A DNA stretch of 31,840 nucleotides, from NCBI GenBank assembly GCA_964523875.1, contig CAZGAS010000010.1, positions 1 to 31,840 of the forward strand. Reading direction: 5' to 3'. The first letter of the stretch is position 1. The number at the start of each line of letters is the position of its first letter. Below the pieces are notes generated by a model. That model did not search any database and was not told where the DNA came from. It saw only the letters and a program-made list of their open reading frames with translations. The stretch is from JAUVHV01 sp964523875. GTDB lineage: Bacteria > Omnitrophota > Gorgyraeia > JABMRG01. The position numbers and the translations under genes were made by a program. Shown here piece after piece: positions 7,041-15,998 of this stretch.

Positions 7041-7706
7041 TTAAGAAACTTTTTGTATCAGTGCTTCTGAGTTCGCGTATGCCTGCGCTACATCTTTGCT
7101 GGACAGGCCCGCCAACTTAGCTGTCTTTTCAAATAACATTTTAGATGGTATATTCTCAGGAGAATGTGAATCAGAGTCTATTACAATTTTAACTGAATAT
7201 TTTTTTGCCATATTCGCTACATGAGTATTTGTCTTGCAATGGCCCTTGCGTGTTGTAATCTCAAGACAGGTACCTTTCCTGGCCGCTAGAATAAGGTCTT
7301 CTTTTGTTATCTTTCCGGGGTGTGCTAGTATGTCAACACCCGCTAATATCGCGGCTCTATTGGTACCTTTCAAGACCGGCTCAACAGGACTCTCGCCATG
7401 TGCTACAATAATCTTGGCGCCCCTCTTTCTCGCGCGTCTTACTAAAGATGAGAAAAGCTCTAACGGAACATGGGTAATCTCAACACCTGGGATTGTTTTA
7501 ATCCTCCAATACCTATTCAACTGCTTTGAGGCCTTGACAAGCGCGTCAATTATAAAATCGATATTAGAAGAATCCACATGATCGGTTATAGCGACAGCGT
7601 CAAAACCAGCGACATCGTATCTTCTTACAAGTTCACTTGGCAAAAGAACCCCGTCACTCAATAGGCTATGAGTATGTAAATCTATCAACCCGCTAGAATA
7701 CTTCAT
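7041..7706 (-). CDS. PHP-domain metal-dependent phosphoesterase
   Basis: A 221-residue single PHP domain with all metal-binding motifs visible in order: DLHTHSLLSDG (residues about 9-19), ITDHVD, IPGVEITH, IVAHGE, LAHPG and DSDSH. These ligands bind the trinuclear metal site that hydrolyses phosphate esters. Close relatives include histidinol-phosphate phosphatase and the 3',5'-nucleotide phosphatase family; the substrate cannot be chosen from the sequence. The gene overlaps the end of the glycosyltransferase gene by 14 bases, so the two are translated together and may serve the same envelope sugar pathway, although PHP proteins are often just neighbours. Confidence 0.87.
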   Translation of the reverse strand: MKYSSGLIDLHTHSLLSDGVLLPSELVRRYDVAGFDAVAITDHVDSSNIDFIIDALVKASKQLNRYWRIKTIPGVEITHVPLELFSSLVRRARKRGAKIIVAHGESPVEPVLKGTNRAAILAGVDILAHPGKITKEDLILAARKGTCLEITTRKGHCKTNTHVANMAKKYSVKIVIDSDSHSPENIPSKMLFEKTAKLAGLSSKDVAQAYANSEALIQKVS

Positions 7707-8469
7707 TGTCTGCTTCCTCTTTCAACTCAACAAACTTGGCGTATGATAGAATCTGGTAAAATCCGCCTAATCCTGCCAGCATAAAACCTAAAAAACCATC
7801 GCGAAACCCTTGCTTTAATATGAAGGCCTTTAAAAACCTGTCTATGGTTTTTCTTATCGCGCGGGCGAGCGACATCTTCCTTTTATCACGAAACCATTTT
7901 TGCGCTTCAAAATTCGTCTGGTGATTCAGCTTGCTAACCATATCCGCTATGTCCCTATACGCAAGGTGGATTATTTCCGCGTTTAAGGTCAGGCGATCAC
8001 CCTCCATTATCGCGGGGGGGTGATACTCCTCCTCCGCATATCTAAATTCACTCTTCTTAAAAAGTTTCAGCTTAGCGTTTGGATACCATCCACCATGCTG
8101 AAGCCATCGCGTACCCATATAATTACGATGAGGGATATTATACCCATTATATGTAAAGCCTGCCTCAATAAGCGCTATAATCTCATCCTTTAACTCTGGG
8201 GTGACCCTTTCATCGCTATCTAAACTCAATATATATTCATTCTTTGCTTTTGAATACGCAAAATTACGCTGTATGCCTTCGTTCTCCCATTTCCGCTGAT
8301 GAATATTATCAGTATAGTTGCGTACAAGCTCTAAAGTATTGTCTCTGCTTATATCATCGACAATAACAATATCATCACACCATTTAACGCTTTCAAGGCA
8401 ATCGATGATCTTTTCAGCTGAATTCTTTGTCATTGTTACAACCGATAACGGGTATTTCTTATCACTCAT
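7693..8469 (-). CDS. Family 2 glycosyltransferase, LPS-core (WaaE/KdtX) type
   Basis: A GT-A fold glycosyltransferase of about 258 residues. The N-terminus PLSVVTMTKNSAEKI, the nucleotide-binding IVIVDDISRDNTLELV, NFAYSKAKNEYILSLD and the metal-binding DSDERVTPEL are typical. The KRKMSLARAIRKTIDRFLKAF and GFRDGFLGFMLA end is shared with LPS-core glucosyltransferases of the WaaE/KdtX group, which add a sugar to heptose in the inner core at the cytoplasmic face. An upstream GTG at 8502 is possible, but the ATG at 8469 is preferred: AAGGTGGT (8484-8477) lies 7 bases before it and the family usually starts near PLSVV. The gene follows tRNA-Arg by about 65 bases with no terminator seen between, and overlaps the PHP gene downstream. 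Confidence 0.86.
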   Translation of the reverse strand: MSDKKYPLSVVTMTKNSAEKIIDCLESVKWCDDIVIVDDISRDNTLELVRNYTDNIHQRKWENEGIQRNFAYSKAKNEYILSLDSDERVTPELKDEIIALIEAGFTYNGYNIPHRNYMGTRWLQHGGWYPNAKLKLFKKSEFRYAEEEYHPPAIMEGDRLTLNAEIIHLAYRDIADMVSKLNHQTNFEAQKWFRDKRKMSLARAIRKTIDRFLKAFILKQGFRDGFLGFMLAGLGGFYQILSYAKFVELKEEADNEVF

Positions 8470-8534
8470 AGAACTCACCACCTTCATTAAATAATACTCC
8501 ACCTGTTCTTAAATAGCTTAATAACAAAAAATTA

Positions 8535-8610
8535 TGGTGCCCCTATCGCGACTCGAACACGACCACATGGTTTAGGAAACCACTGCTCTATCCATCTGAG
8601 CTATAGGGGC
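8535..8610 (-). tRNA. tRNA-Arg, anticodon CCU
   Basis: Read on the minus strand, a complete 76-base cloverleaf: acceptor stem GCCCCTA pairing with TAGGGGC, D arm GCTC/GAGC, anticodon stem GTGGT/ACCAT with loop TTCCTAA (anticodon CCT, reading AGG), variable loop GTGG, T arm TCGTG/CGCGA with loop TTCGAGT, discriminator A, and an encoded CCA end. All stems fold with only wobble exceptions. It lies between the apt region and the glycosyltransferase gene. Confidence 0.96.
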
Positions 8611-8615
8611 ACACT

Positions 8616-8676
8616 GAATTAATACCATCTGCCCTATACCAGAATTTGCTTCGCAAATACGGTACAGGGTTAATTC
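8616..8676. repeat. Intergenic palindrome with TTC triloop upstream of tRNA-Arg
   Basis: An extended hairpin: outer arms GAATTAA (8616-8622) and TTAATTC (8670-8676), a middle stem CCCTATACC (8632-8640) with GGTACAGGG (8661-8669, one wobble/mismatch), and a tip ATTTGC-TTC-GCAAAT (8644-8658). There is no T-tract, so it is unlikely to be a terminator. Its right flank (CAGGG, TTAATTCGGC) resembles the repeat near 25558-25588. Confidence 0.6.
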
Positions 8677-8681
8677 GGCTA

Positions 8682-8726
8682 TACAACTTACCTCAGCTAT
8701 AGTTTTTTAAGCATCTGTAAGTTGTA
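8682..8726. repeat. 10-bp inverted repeat in the apt-tRNA gap
   Basis: TACAACTTAC (8682-8691) and GTAAGTTGTA (8717-8726) form a perfect 10-bp stem with a 25-base loop. Just beyond it, 8738-8752 read on the minus strand gives GTGCCCCCGTAGCTT, similar to the first bases of the tRNA-Arg gene. The stretch 8611-8789 has no gene; it may hold the remains of a lost tRNA or a processing structure. Confidence 0.45.
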
Positions 8727-8789
8727 ACCTCATTAAAGCTACGGGGGCACAGTATTTTAATCAGTACCTAATGCATAAAGCAGAATAAA

Positions 8790-9308
8790 TCAAAAAACAA
8801 TCTGAGAAAATACCTCGTAACCCTGGAGCTTATCACGGCCTTTTAGAAACGCTAATTCAATCATAAAAGCGGCCTCAAGAATCTTTCCCTTTTGTTTTCG
8901 GACCAGGTCACATGTAGCCTTTGCTGTACCACCTGTCGCCAAAAGATCATCCACAATCAGCACTGACTCATTTTTGCTTATAGCATCTTCATGCATGCAA
9001 AGGGTGTCACTGCCATATTCAAGGTCATATGAAGCCTCTATTACCTTATACGGGAGCTTACCTTTTTTACGAACAGGTACAAAGCCCGCGCCAAGTTCAT
9101 AAGCCAAAACACTGCCTATAATAAAGCCTCGCGCGTCAGCTGCTACGATCTTATCTATGGGTTTATCACGATAGCGCTCTACAAAGGTATCTATTACCTT
9201 TTTAAACGCCTGCTTATTCCCTAAGAGCGTGGTAATATCCTTAAAGATGATACCCTTCTTTGGGAAATCCTGAATATCCCTTATATGATCCTTTAGTTCT
9301 ATACACAT
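8790..9308 (-). CDS. apt: Adenine phosphoribosyltransferase
   Basis: A protein of about 172 residues that converts adenine and PRPP to AMP in purine salvage. The PRPP-binding signature is clear (SVLIVDDLLATGGTA), as are the N-terminal DIQDFPKKGIIFKDIT and the AADARGFIIGSVLAYELG motif typical of APRT. Length fits the family. Two ATGs are possible at 9311 and 9308; AGGAG (9320-9316) lies 4 bases before the first and 7 before the second, so 9308 is preferred. The sigma factor stop codon (TGA) overlaps both, which suggests the two genes are translationally coupled. The pairing with a sigma factor has no evident functional meaning. Confidence 0.95.
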   Translation of the reverse strand: MCIELKDHIRDIQDFPKKGIIFKDITTLLGNKQAFKKVIDTFVERYRDKPIDKIVAADARGFIIGSVLAYELGAGFVPVRKKGKLPYKVIEASYDLEYGSDTLCMHEDAISKNESVLIVDDLLATGGTAKATCDLVRKQKGKILEAAFMIELAFLKGRDKLQGYEVFSQIVF

Positions 9309-10153
9309 CATATATCTCCTGCTTTCATGCCTTCGGTTACACCCTCATCTATTATCATCTTTTTCAGCTTCTCTATGGTCCTCTTTTCTATCTGACGCAC
9401 CCTCTCCTTTGTAATCTTAAGTTTTTTCGCGATCTCCTGGAGGGTAAGTGCATTTTTCTCATCCAGGCCAAAACGAAGCATCAGCACCTTTTTGTCACGC
9501 AGTTCAAGTTTATCCAATAGTCTTCTGATACGCTCATCGCGTAAGGCATCAGACATCCTCTTATCAGGTAACTTTACGGATTCATCTTCTATCAGCTCTA
9601 AAAACCTGCCACCTTGTTCCTCGCCAATAGGCGTCTCTATTGATGTTGGCTGCGATTGCGCGGCCTGGGCTATTTGGTCAATTTTACGTACTGAAAATTT
9701 CATTCTTTTCGCAATTTCGCTTGTGGCCGGGGCTCTCTTGAACTTATGCTTAAGCTCCTCAACAACCTTCTTGTACCGTATAATGGTTTCAACCATATAT
9801 ACCGGAATCCTTATAGTCTTGCCCTGGTTTGCGATAGCTCGCATAATGTACTGGCGTATCCACCATGCCGCGTAAGTTGAAAACCTATAACCCCTTCCAG
9901 GATCATATTTTTTGACGGCCTTCATAAGTCCAATATTACCTTCCTCAATAATATCGAGCATAGAAAGGCCTGCATACGCGTATCTTTTTGCTATGCTAAT
10001 AACTAGCCTCAAGTTTGATTGTACCATGATCTTAGAGGCACGCGAGTCCTTTTTCTTTATTCTCTTAGCCAGTTTTATCTCTTCATCATGGCTTAAAAGC
10101 GGGAACGCCTCTATATCCTTAAAATAGAGCATGAGAACATTTTTATCAAACAT
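9308..10153 (-). CDS. RpoD/RpoS-like sigma-70 factor without region 1.1
   Basis: A 281-residue group 1/2 sigma factor. Region 1.2 is visible as YFKDIEAFPLLSHDEEI, region 2 as NLRLVISIAKRYAYAGLSML through the -10 recognition helix FSTYAAWWIRQYIMRAI, region 3 as IRIPVYMVETI, and region 4.2 as LQEIAKKLKITKERVRQIEKR. It lacks region 1.1 and the long non-conserved insert, so it is shorter than a typical primary RpoD (350-600 residues). It occupies the place of sigA in the Bacillus-like gene order, so it could be either the primary factor or a stationary-phase-like paralogue. GGAG lies 12 bases before the ATG, rather far. A long perfect palindrome sits immediately upstream. Confidence 0.93.
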   Translation of the reverse strand: MFDKNVLMLYFKDIEAFPLLSHDEEIKLAKRIKKKDSRASKIMVQSNLRLVISIAKRYAYAGLSMLDIIEEGNIGLMKAVKKYDPGRGYRFSTYAAWWIRQYIMRAIANQGKTIRIPVYMVETIIRYKKVVEELKHKFKRAPATSEIAKRMKFSVRKIDQIAQAAQSQPTSIETPIGEEQGGRFLELIEDESVKLPDKRMSDALRDERIRRLLDKLELRDKKVLMLRFGLDEKNALTLQEIAKKLKITKERVRQIEKRTIEKLKKMIIDEGVTEGMKAGDI

Positions 10154-10197
10154 AGCTGTTGTCTACTCCTTCTAAATTGGGCACTTCGTGCAGTTTA

Positions 10198-10290
10198 TTT
10201 CGTATTGTGTATATCGTGATGTGTATTGCGTGATATATATCACGTTAAAGATATCACGCAATACACATCACGCGCGACGCATAACGAAAT
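10198..10290. repeat. Large palindrome with a perfect 22-bp stem
   Basis: Positions 10215-10236 and 10251-10272 are perfect 22-bp inverted copies separated by 14 bases. An outer 7-bp stem ATTTCGT (10198-10204) with ACGAAAT (10284-10290) encloses it. The centre also contains an alternative 16-base perfect palindrome (10229-10244), so two folds compete. It fills the gap between ppdK and the sigma factor gene; there is no T-tract, so simple termination is unlikely. The left flank holds GCAGTTTATTTCGT (10190-10203), which recurs with one mismatch at 25591-25604. Confidence 0.85.
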
Positions 10291-10313
10291 TATGTTATAA
10301 TTTATAAAATATA

Positions 10314-12986
10314 CTACCTGATTGACGCATGCGCCGCCGCGAGCCTAGCTATAGGCACCCTGAATGGTGAGCAGCTTACATAATCAAGCCCTATCTCATG
10401 ACAGAACTTTACACTCTCAGGATCACCACCATGTTCTCCGCATATACCTATCTTGAGGTCAGGCTTTACGCTTCTGCCCTTTTTAACTCCCATATCAATC
10501 AACTGGCCTATTCCATCCTGATCAATAGTAGCAAACGGGTCGTTCTCAAGAATACCATCGGCTATGTATGAAGGTAAAAACTTGCCTATATCATCTCTGG
10601 AAAACCCAAATCCAAGCTGGGTCAGGTCATTTGTACCGAAGCTGAAGAAGTCCGCCTCAGCGGCTATCTTGTCCGCTGTTAGCGCCGCACGCGGTATCTC
10701 AATCATGGTACCGATATTATACTTCATGCGTACTTTGTATTTCTTAAGTACATCATCACAAACTTCAACAGCATGCCTCTTGGTAAAGATAAGCTCATTG
10801 ATATGACCCACTAAAGGTATCATAATCTCAGGTATTATCTTCTGTCCCCTTTTAGCAAGTTCGCAAGCCGCGCTCATTATCGCCTTTACCTGCATCCTGT
10901 AAATCTCAGGGTAGGTAATACCAAGCCTGCAGCCACGATGCCCGAGCATAGGGTTTAACTCATGCAGGTTCTGGCAAAGGTCTGAGATCTTTTTCTTATC
11001 AACCTTCATCATCTTTGCCATCTCCTGCTTTTCCTTATCAGTATGCGGCAGGAACTCATGCAGAGGCGGGTCAAGCAGCCTTATTGTAACGGGCTTACCT
11101 TCCATGACTTTAAATATACCTTTGAAGTCTTTTTTCTGAAGAGGCAAAAGATTAGCAAGCGCTTTTTCCCGGGCAGCAGTATTCTCCGCGAGTATCATTG
11201 TCCTTACAAGAGGCAGCCTGTCCTTACCAAAAAACATATGCTCTGTCCTGCATAGACCAATACCCTCCGCGCCAAAGCCTATTGCCACGTCCGCGTCATG
11301 AGGTGTATCCGCGTTCGTTCTTACCTTAAGCCTTCTTACTTTATCAGCCCACTTCATTAACACCTTAAAGCTTCCTGTTACCTCGGGTTTAATAAGTTTA
11401 ACTTCTCCAATAATCACATCTCCAGTATTCCCATTCAAGGTGATTATATCATTTTCTTTTATCTTCTTTCCTTTTACAACGAAGTATTTATCCTTCGCGT
11501 GAACAGTTATCTCACTACAACCAACAACACAGCATTTGCCCATACCGCGTCCTACCACCGCGGCATGTGAGGTCATACCCCCAAAGGCGGTTAGTATCCC
11601 TTGAGCGGCAGCCATGCCACCGATATCTTCTGGTGAGGTCTCAAGCCTTACAAGTATAACCTTCTCTCCTTTTTCAGCCATAGCCTCAGCATGGTCTGCT
11701 GTAAAGACTACCTTACCGACCGCGGCCCCTGGAGACGCTGGCAACCCTTTAGCGATTATCGATAATTTTGCCTTAGGGTCTATCATGGGATGGAGCAACT
11801 GATCCAACTGACTTGGCGCGACTCTTAATATAGCTTCTTCCGTATTTATAAGGCCCTCCTGGGCCATATCTACCGCTATCTTAATCGCTGCCTGCGCTGT
11901 ACGCTTTCCTGTCCTAGTCTGAAGAAGATAGAGTTTCTTATCCTGTATGGTAAACTCTAAATCCTGCATATCCTTGTAATGCTTTTCAAGCCTCTTGTAA
12001 ATCGAGACGAGTTCCAGATATGCTCGTGGCATATTATTCTTAAGATCGTCAATAGGCAGCGGTGTCCTTATCCCCGCTACAACATCCTCGCCCTGCGCGT
12101 TCATAAGATACTCACCATAAAACTTCTTTTCGCCTGTGCCCGGGTCTCTGGTAAAAGCAACACCTGTTCCTGACTCATCACTCAGATTACCAAATACCAT
12201 AGCCTGGATATTTACAGCGGTACCCCAATCATGAGGTATGTTATTTAAATTTCTATATTTTTTGGCCCGTTCATTATTCCATGAACTAAAGACCGCGTCA
12301 ATAGCCATCTTAAGCTGTTTCATAGGATCCTGAGGAAAAGAGAACCCTTTCTTCTTTATAATAAGCCTTTTATATTCTTCTATAATCTTTTTCAGGTCAT
12401 CTGTGTTAAGGTCAGTATCAAGTTTTATTTTCCTCTGCTGCTTTATTAAATTTAGTATGTGCTCAAAGTCAGCATGCTCAACCCCTAATACTACATCACC
12501 AAACATCTGGCAAAACCGGCGGTAGGCGTCATAAGCAAAACGCTCATTACCGGACTTCTCCGCTAGGCCTTTAACTGATATATCATTTAAACCAAGATTG
12601 AGGACTGTATCCATCATGCCCGGCATGGAGACTCTTGCTCCGGAACGAACAGATACAAGCAAGGGGTCCGCGTTATCCCCGAGGTTCTTTCCCATTACAG
12701 ACTCGAGTTTTTTCAAATTACTCTCTATCTGCTCCATCATGCCTTGAGGATACTTCTTATTGTTATCGTAAAACTTAATGCATGCCTCTGTCGTTATAGT
12801 AAACCCTGCAGGTACCGGCACACCTAACTTGGCCATCTCCGCAAGATTAGAACCTTTTCCGCCAAGAAGATTCTTCATTGTCGCGTTTCCTTCGCTCTTA
12901 CCACCTCCGAAGAAATATACATACTTAGATTTTTTTCTGTTCACGCTATTTCCCTTGGACTTCTTCTGCACTCCAGCTGCTGCCAT
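10314..12986 (-). CDS. ppdK: Pyruvate, phosphate dikinase
   Basis: An 890-residue enzyme that interconverts pyruvate, ATP and phosphate with phosphoenolpyruvate, AMP and pyrophosphate. In many anaerobes it replaces pyruvate kinase or supplies PEP. Domains appear in order: N-terminal ATP-grasp (GGKGSNLAEMAKLGVPVPAGF, VSVRSGARVSMPGMMDTVLN), the swivelling phosphohistidine domain with the catalytic His in GGMTSHAAVVGRGMG (about residue 475), and the C-terminal PEP/pyruvate barrel (GLCRTEHMFF, LGHRGCRLG, FGTNDLTQ, GICGEHGGD). The first 20 or so residues are a basic extension not usual in the family. The ATG follows GGAGGAG by 7 bases, immediately behind the glyS stop. The gene lies where Bacillus has yqfL (ppsR), the PPDK/PEP-synthase regulator. 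Confidence 0.97.
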   Translation of the reverse strand: MAAAGVQKKSKGNSVNRKKSKYVYFFGGGKSEGNATMKNLLGGKGSNLAEMAKLGVPVPAGFTITTEACIKFYDNNKKYPQGMMEQIESNLKKLESVMGKNLGDNADPLLVSVRSGARVSMPGMMDTVLNLGLNDISVKGLAEKSGNERFAYDAYRRFCQMFGDVVLGVEHADFEHILNLIKQQRKIKLDTDLNTDDLKKIIEEYKRLIIKKKGFSFPQDPMKQLKMAIDAVFSSWNNERAKKYRNLNNIPHDWGTAVNIQAMVFGNLSDESGTGVAFTRDPGTGEKKFYGEYLMNAQGEDVVAGIRTPLPIDDLKNNMPRAYLELVSIYKRLEKHYKDMQDLEFTIQDKKLYLLQTRTGKRTAQAAIKIAVDMAQEGLINTEEAILRVAPSQLDQLLHPMIDPKAKLSIIAKGLPASPGAAVGKVVFTADHAEAMAEKGEKVILVRLETSPEDIGGMAAAQGILTAFGGMTSHAAVVGRGMGKCCVVGCSEITVHAKDKYFVVKGKKIKENDIITLNGNTGDVIIGEVKLIKPEVTGSFKVLMKWADKVRRLKVRTNADTPHDADVAIGFGAEGIGLCRTEHMFFGKDRLPLVRTMILAENTAAREKALANLLPLQKKDFKGIFKVMEGKPVTIRLLDPPLHEFLPHTDKEKQEMAKMMKVDKKKISDLCQNLHELNPMLGHRGCRLGITYPEIYRMQVKAIMSAACELAKRGQKIIPEIMIPLVGHINELIFTKRHAVEVCDDVLKKYKVRMKYNIGTMIEIPRAALTADKIAAEADFFSFGTNDLTQLGFGFSRDDIGKFLPSYIADGILENDPFATIDQDGIGQLIDMGVKKGRSVKPDLKIGICGEHGGDPESVKFCHEIGLDYVSCSPFRVPIARLAAAHASIR

Positions 12987-13003
12987 ATTGCTACTCCTCC
13001 TTT

Positions 13004-15079
13004 TTAAGTTTTGCTCTTAACTACTATTTTTGATAAATCCGCAATATTGTCTATATAAAGCCTGTTTATACATAATAACAAGCTTAAGCGATTGGACCTA
13101 AGCTCTTTCTTATCCACATTAACCATTACCTTATCAAAAAAATCATGGACCATGCCAGAAAGTGACTCACCAAAAAGCTTGGTCGCTTCAACATACTCCT
13201 TATCAGCGCAGTACTGTTTAAAAACCGGTTCAAGCTGTTTCAGCGCGCCGTAGAGAGCCTGCTCCTTTGGCTCATAGAGTAGGGCTGGCAGAAGATCCTC
13301 AAACCTCCCCTTAGAGGCTTTTATTATATTATAAGTTCTCTCAACAATAGAACGCGATTTCTCAAAATAATATTCATCAATTATACTATTTAATGCCTCT
13401 AATTTCAAGGATGAATTAAAAAGATCGTCAACGCCTCCGGAGATTACAGCTTCAATAATATCATGTCGATAACCAAACCTCATTTTGCTAAAATAGATAA
13501 ACCTATCTTTAAAAAAATCTAAAAAAGTATTCTTCAACTTTTCTTTATCAAAGTCACCGGGGCATAGGGGATAGACAAAGTCGAACGTGCTTGAGAGTGA
13601 AAGCTGCAGCTTTTTCTTCTGCAGTATCGATATAATCGCTATCGCCTGGCGCCTGAGCGCGTAAAGGTCCCACCCGCCTTTTGGAAATTTACCTATCTTA
13701 AAATAACATATTATATTGTCAATCTTATCCGCAAGCGAAGATAGCACGCCGATGTTGGTAGACGGTACAGCGTCATCCGCGAACCTTGGAAGGTAATGCT
13801 CGCCAATAGCATCTGCCACTGGCTCAGGCTCATTTGAATCAATCGCGTAATACCTGCCAATAACTCCCTGAAGGCTTGGAAATTCTCCTACCATCTGTGT
13901 CAAAAGATCTGCCTTGCAAAGCGATATGGCCCGCGCAAGGTAATCCTTATCGCAATCACAAGCTTTGGTAGCTTTCAGTAAAAACTGCGCTATTTTTTTC
14001 AGGCGCTCAACCTTTTGGGCAATTGTACCCAGCTTCTTATGAAAGACCACGCCTTTTAGCCCGGCAGCCCATTGTTGTAGAGGCCTTTTAGTATCTGCCT
14101 CATAGAAAAAGAGCGCGTCTTTAAGCCGCGCGTCAAGTACATTTTCAAAATTCTTTATAATCTGTTTCCTGTTTCCATAGTTACCGTTTATAACACCTAC
14201 AAATCTGTTTAAAAGCTCTCCCTTCTTATCTTCAAGGCAGAATATCCTCTGATGTTTAGACATGCTAGCTAAAAGAACCTCATTGGGTATTGTCAGGTAT
14301 TCCTCTTTAAACGTGCCCTCTACAAAGACCGGAAATTCAACGAGGTTGTTTACCTCGTTTAGAAGCTGTTTATTCTCATGCCATCTCCTTTTCTCAAGAT
14401 AAGAGAGTATCTTTGCCTTACGTAGTTCATTATCTACTACTACGTAATTCTTGCCCAAAAGCTTAAAATATGACTCAGGGTTTTTTATCTTGATCTTTTT
14501 GTATCCCAGGAATCTATGGCCATATGTAAAAGGCCCTGAATGCAATCCAGCAAATTCAAAATTTATAACCTTGTCCCCAAATAGCGCCAGTATCCACCTT
14601 ATAGGACGGGCAAACGCAGAACCAGAGGCATCCCAACGCATAGTTTTCGGAGAATCTATTAACCTGATAAGATCTGGTAATATGTCTGATAGCACCTGTG
14701 CATTAGACACGTCTTTCCTATTAAGCAGGATCCTTGGCTCCTGCGCGTTGTCATTCGCAACCAAATCCTTCAAAGAGGCCTTGTTCTTTTTTAGAAAAGC
14801 TAATAGCGCCTTTGTTGGCTTCTTTTGCTCATCATATGCTATTCTTGAAGGAGGCCCTAATACAGAGATATCCTGAGCAACCGGGATATCTTTTATATGG
14901 AGCACAAGCCTGCGCGGGGTGCTATAGGAGAAGACCTTATGCAGGGTAATATTTTGAGCCTCAAACAGCGCCTTTATCCCGCTTTTTTCTCTACAAGATA
15001 AAAGATCAAGGATATGATTAAAATATCCCGATGGTATCTCCTCTGTGCCAATCTCCATTAATAAATCTTGCGTACTCAT
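13004..15079 (-). CDS. glyS: Glycyl-tRNA synthetase beta subunit
   Basis: A 691-residue beta subunit of the alpha2-beta2 bacterial glycyl-tRNA synthetase, with the expected length. The N-terminal signature LLMEIGTEEIPSGYF, the ARPIRWILALFGDKVI block, the HQRIFCL motif and the HD-like and C-terminal anticodon-binding DALR-like regions are visible (GEFPSLQGVIGRYYA, PKGGWDLYALRRQA). This subunit binds tRNA-Gly while the alpha subunit makes glycyl-adenylate. It lies 61 bases after glyQ and 17 bases before ppdK, so it belongs to the long housekeeping transcript. Confidence 0.97.
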   Translation of the reverse strand: MSTQDLLMEIGTEEIPSGYFNHILDLLSCREKSGIKALFEAQNITLHKVFSYSTPRRLVLHIKDIPVAQDISVLGPPSRIAYDEQKKPTKALLAFLKKNKASLKDLVANDNAQEPRILLNRKDVSNAQVLSDILPDLIRLIDSPKTMRWDASGSAFARPIRWILALFGDKVINFEFAGLHSGPFTYGHRFLGYKKIKIKNPESYFKLLGKNYVVVDNELRKAKILSYLEKRRWHENKQLLNEVNNLVEFPVFVEGTFKEEYLTIPNEVLLASMSKHQRIFCLEDKKGELLNRFVGVINGNYGNRKQIIKNFENVLDARLKDALFFYEADTKRPLQQWAAGLKGVVFHKKLGTIAQKVERLKKIAQFLLKATKACDCDKDYLARAISLCKADLLTQMVGEFPSLQGVIGRYYAIDSNEPEPVADAIGEHYLPRFADDAVPSTNIGVLSSLADKIDNIICYFKIGKFPKGGWDLYALRRQAIAIISILQKKKLQLSLSSTFDFVYPLCPGDFDKEKLKNTFLDFFKDRFIYFSKMRFGYRHDIIEAVISGGVDDLFNSSLKLEALNSIIDEYYFEKSRSIVERTYNIIKASKGRFEDLLPALLYEPKEQALYGALKQLEPVFKQYCADKEYVEATKLFGESLSGMVHDFFDKVMVNVDKKELRSNRLSLLLCINRLYIDNIADLSKIVVKSKT

Positions 15080-15140
15080 ATTTTTGGTTTTCGGTTATCA
15101 GCCATTAACAATAAATATATTGATGTTTAAATCCTTGACA

Positions 15141-15998
15141 TTACTCTTTAATTAGCCCTTGCCTCTTCATATAAACTTTTGCGCAGGCTTTCGCGAGTTC
15201 CCGCACCCTACCGATATAAGAGGCACGCTCTGTTACGCTTATCGCCCCACGCGCGTCAAGCATGTTAAACATATGTGACGATTTTAGCATATATTCATAC
15301 GCGGGTAAAAGAAGTTTATCTTTTACCAGGCGATAGGACTCCTTCTCGTATATATCAAATAACGTAGCCGCCATTTCAGGATCAAGCTTTTCAAAGTTAT
15401 ATTCAGAGGCTTCCCTCTCTCCCTCAGCGTGAATCTGCCCATAAGTTGTCTCTTTGTTCCATTGGAGCTCAAACGCGTTTTCCTTATCCTGCAAAAACAT
15501 CGCTATACGCTCCAAACCGTAAGTTATCTCGCACGGGATCATCCCAAGCTCAAACCCGCCTACCTGCTGAAAATAAGTAAATTGGGTAATCTCCAGGCTG
15601 TCAAGCCAGACTTCCCAGCCAAGTCCACTCGCGCCGAGGGTAGGAGATTCCCAATCATCCTCAACAAAACGTATATCATGGGCCTTCGGATTTATACCTA
15701 TAGCCTTCAGACTCCTTATATAAAGGTCCTGAATATCAGATGGGGCAGGTTTAATAATAACCTGATACTGATAATAACGCTGCATCCTGAGCGGGTTATC
15801 CGCGTATCGTCCATCTGCCGGCCTACGAGAAGGCTGTACAAATCCGGCTTTCCACGGTTCATTGTCAAGGCAGCGAAAAAAAGTCAGTGGGTGGAATGTG
15901 CCCGCGCCTACCTCAATATCATAAGGCAGGGCTATCACAGCACCCTCAGATTTAAAAAATTTATTGAGTCTTTCTATTATATCCTGGAAATATATCAT
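15141..15998 (-). CDS. glyQ: Glycyl-tRNA synthetase alpha subunit
   Basis: A 285-residue class II synthetase subunit that activates glycine. Diagnostic blocks include EVGAGTFHPLTFFRCL, the motif-2-like VQPSRRPADGRYADNP, the QYQVIIKP strand, FVEDDWESPTLGASGLGWEV and GFELGMIPCEITYGLERI. Length and blocks fit the family exactly. Its ATG overlaps the recO stop by 4 bases (ATGA), so translation is coupled to recO, the usual order in several phyla. Confidence 0.97.
   Translation of the reverse strand: MIYFQDIIERLNKFFKSEGAVIALPYDIEVGAGTFHPLTFFRCLDNEPWKAGFVQPSRRPADGRYADNPLRMQRYYQYQVIIKPAPSDIQDLYIRSLKAIGINPKAHDIRFVEDDWESPTLGASGLGWEVWLDSLEITQFTYFQQVGGFELGMIPCEITYGLERIAMFLQDKENAFELQWNKETTYGQIHAEGEREASEYNFEKLDPEMAATLFDIYEKESYRLVKDKLLLPAYEYMLKSSHMFNMLDARGAISVTERASYIGRVRELAKACAKVYMKRQGLIKE

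Noticed and set aside
8611..8789. Additional intact tRNA gene
   Set aside because: Only the first few bases resemble a tRNA acceptor stem; no anticodon or T arm can be folded.
10198..10290. CRISPR-like or simple terminator structure
   Set aside because: There is only one palindrome, no regularly spaced repeats, and no T-tract on either side.
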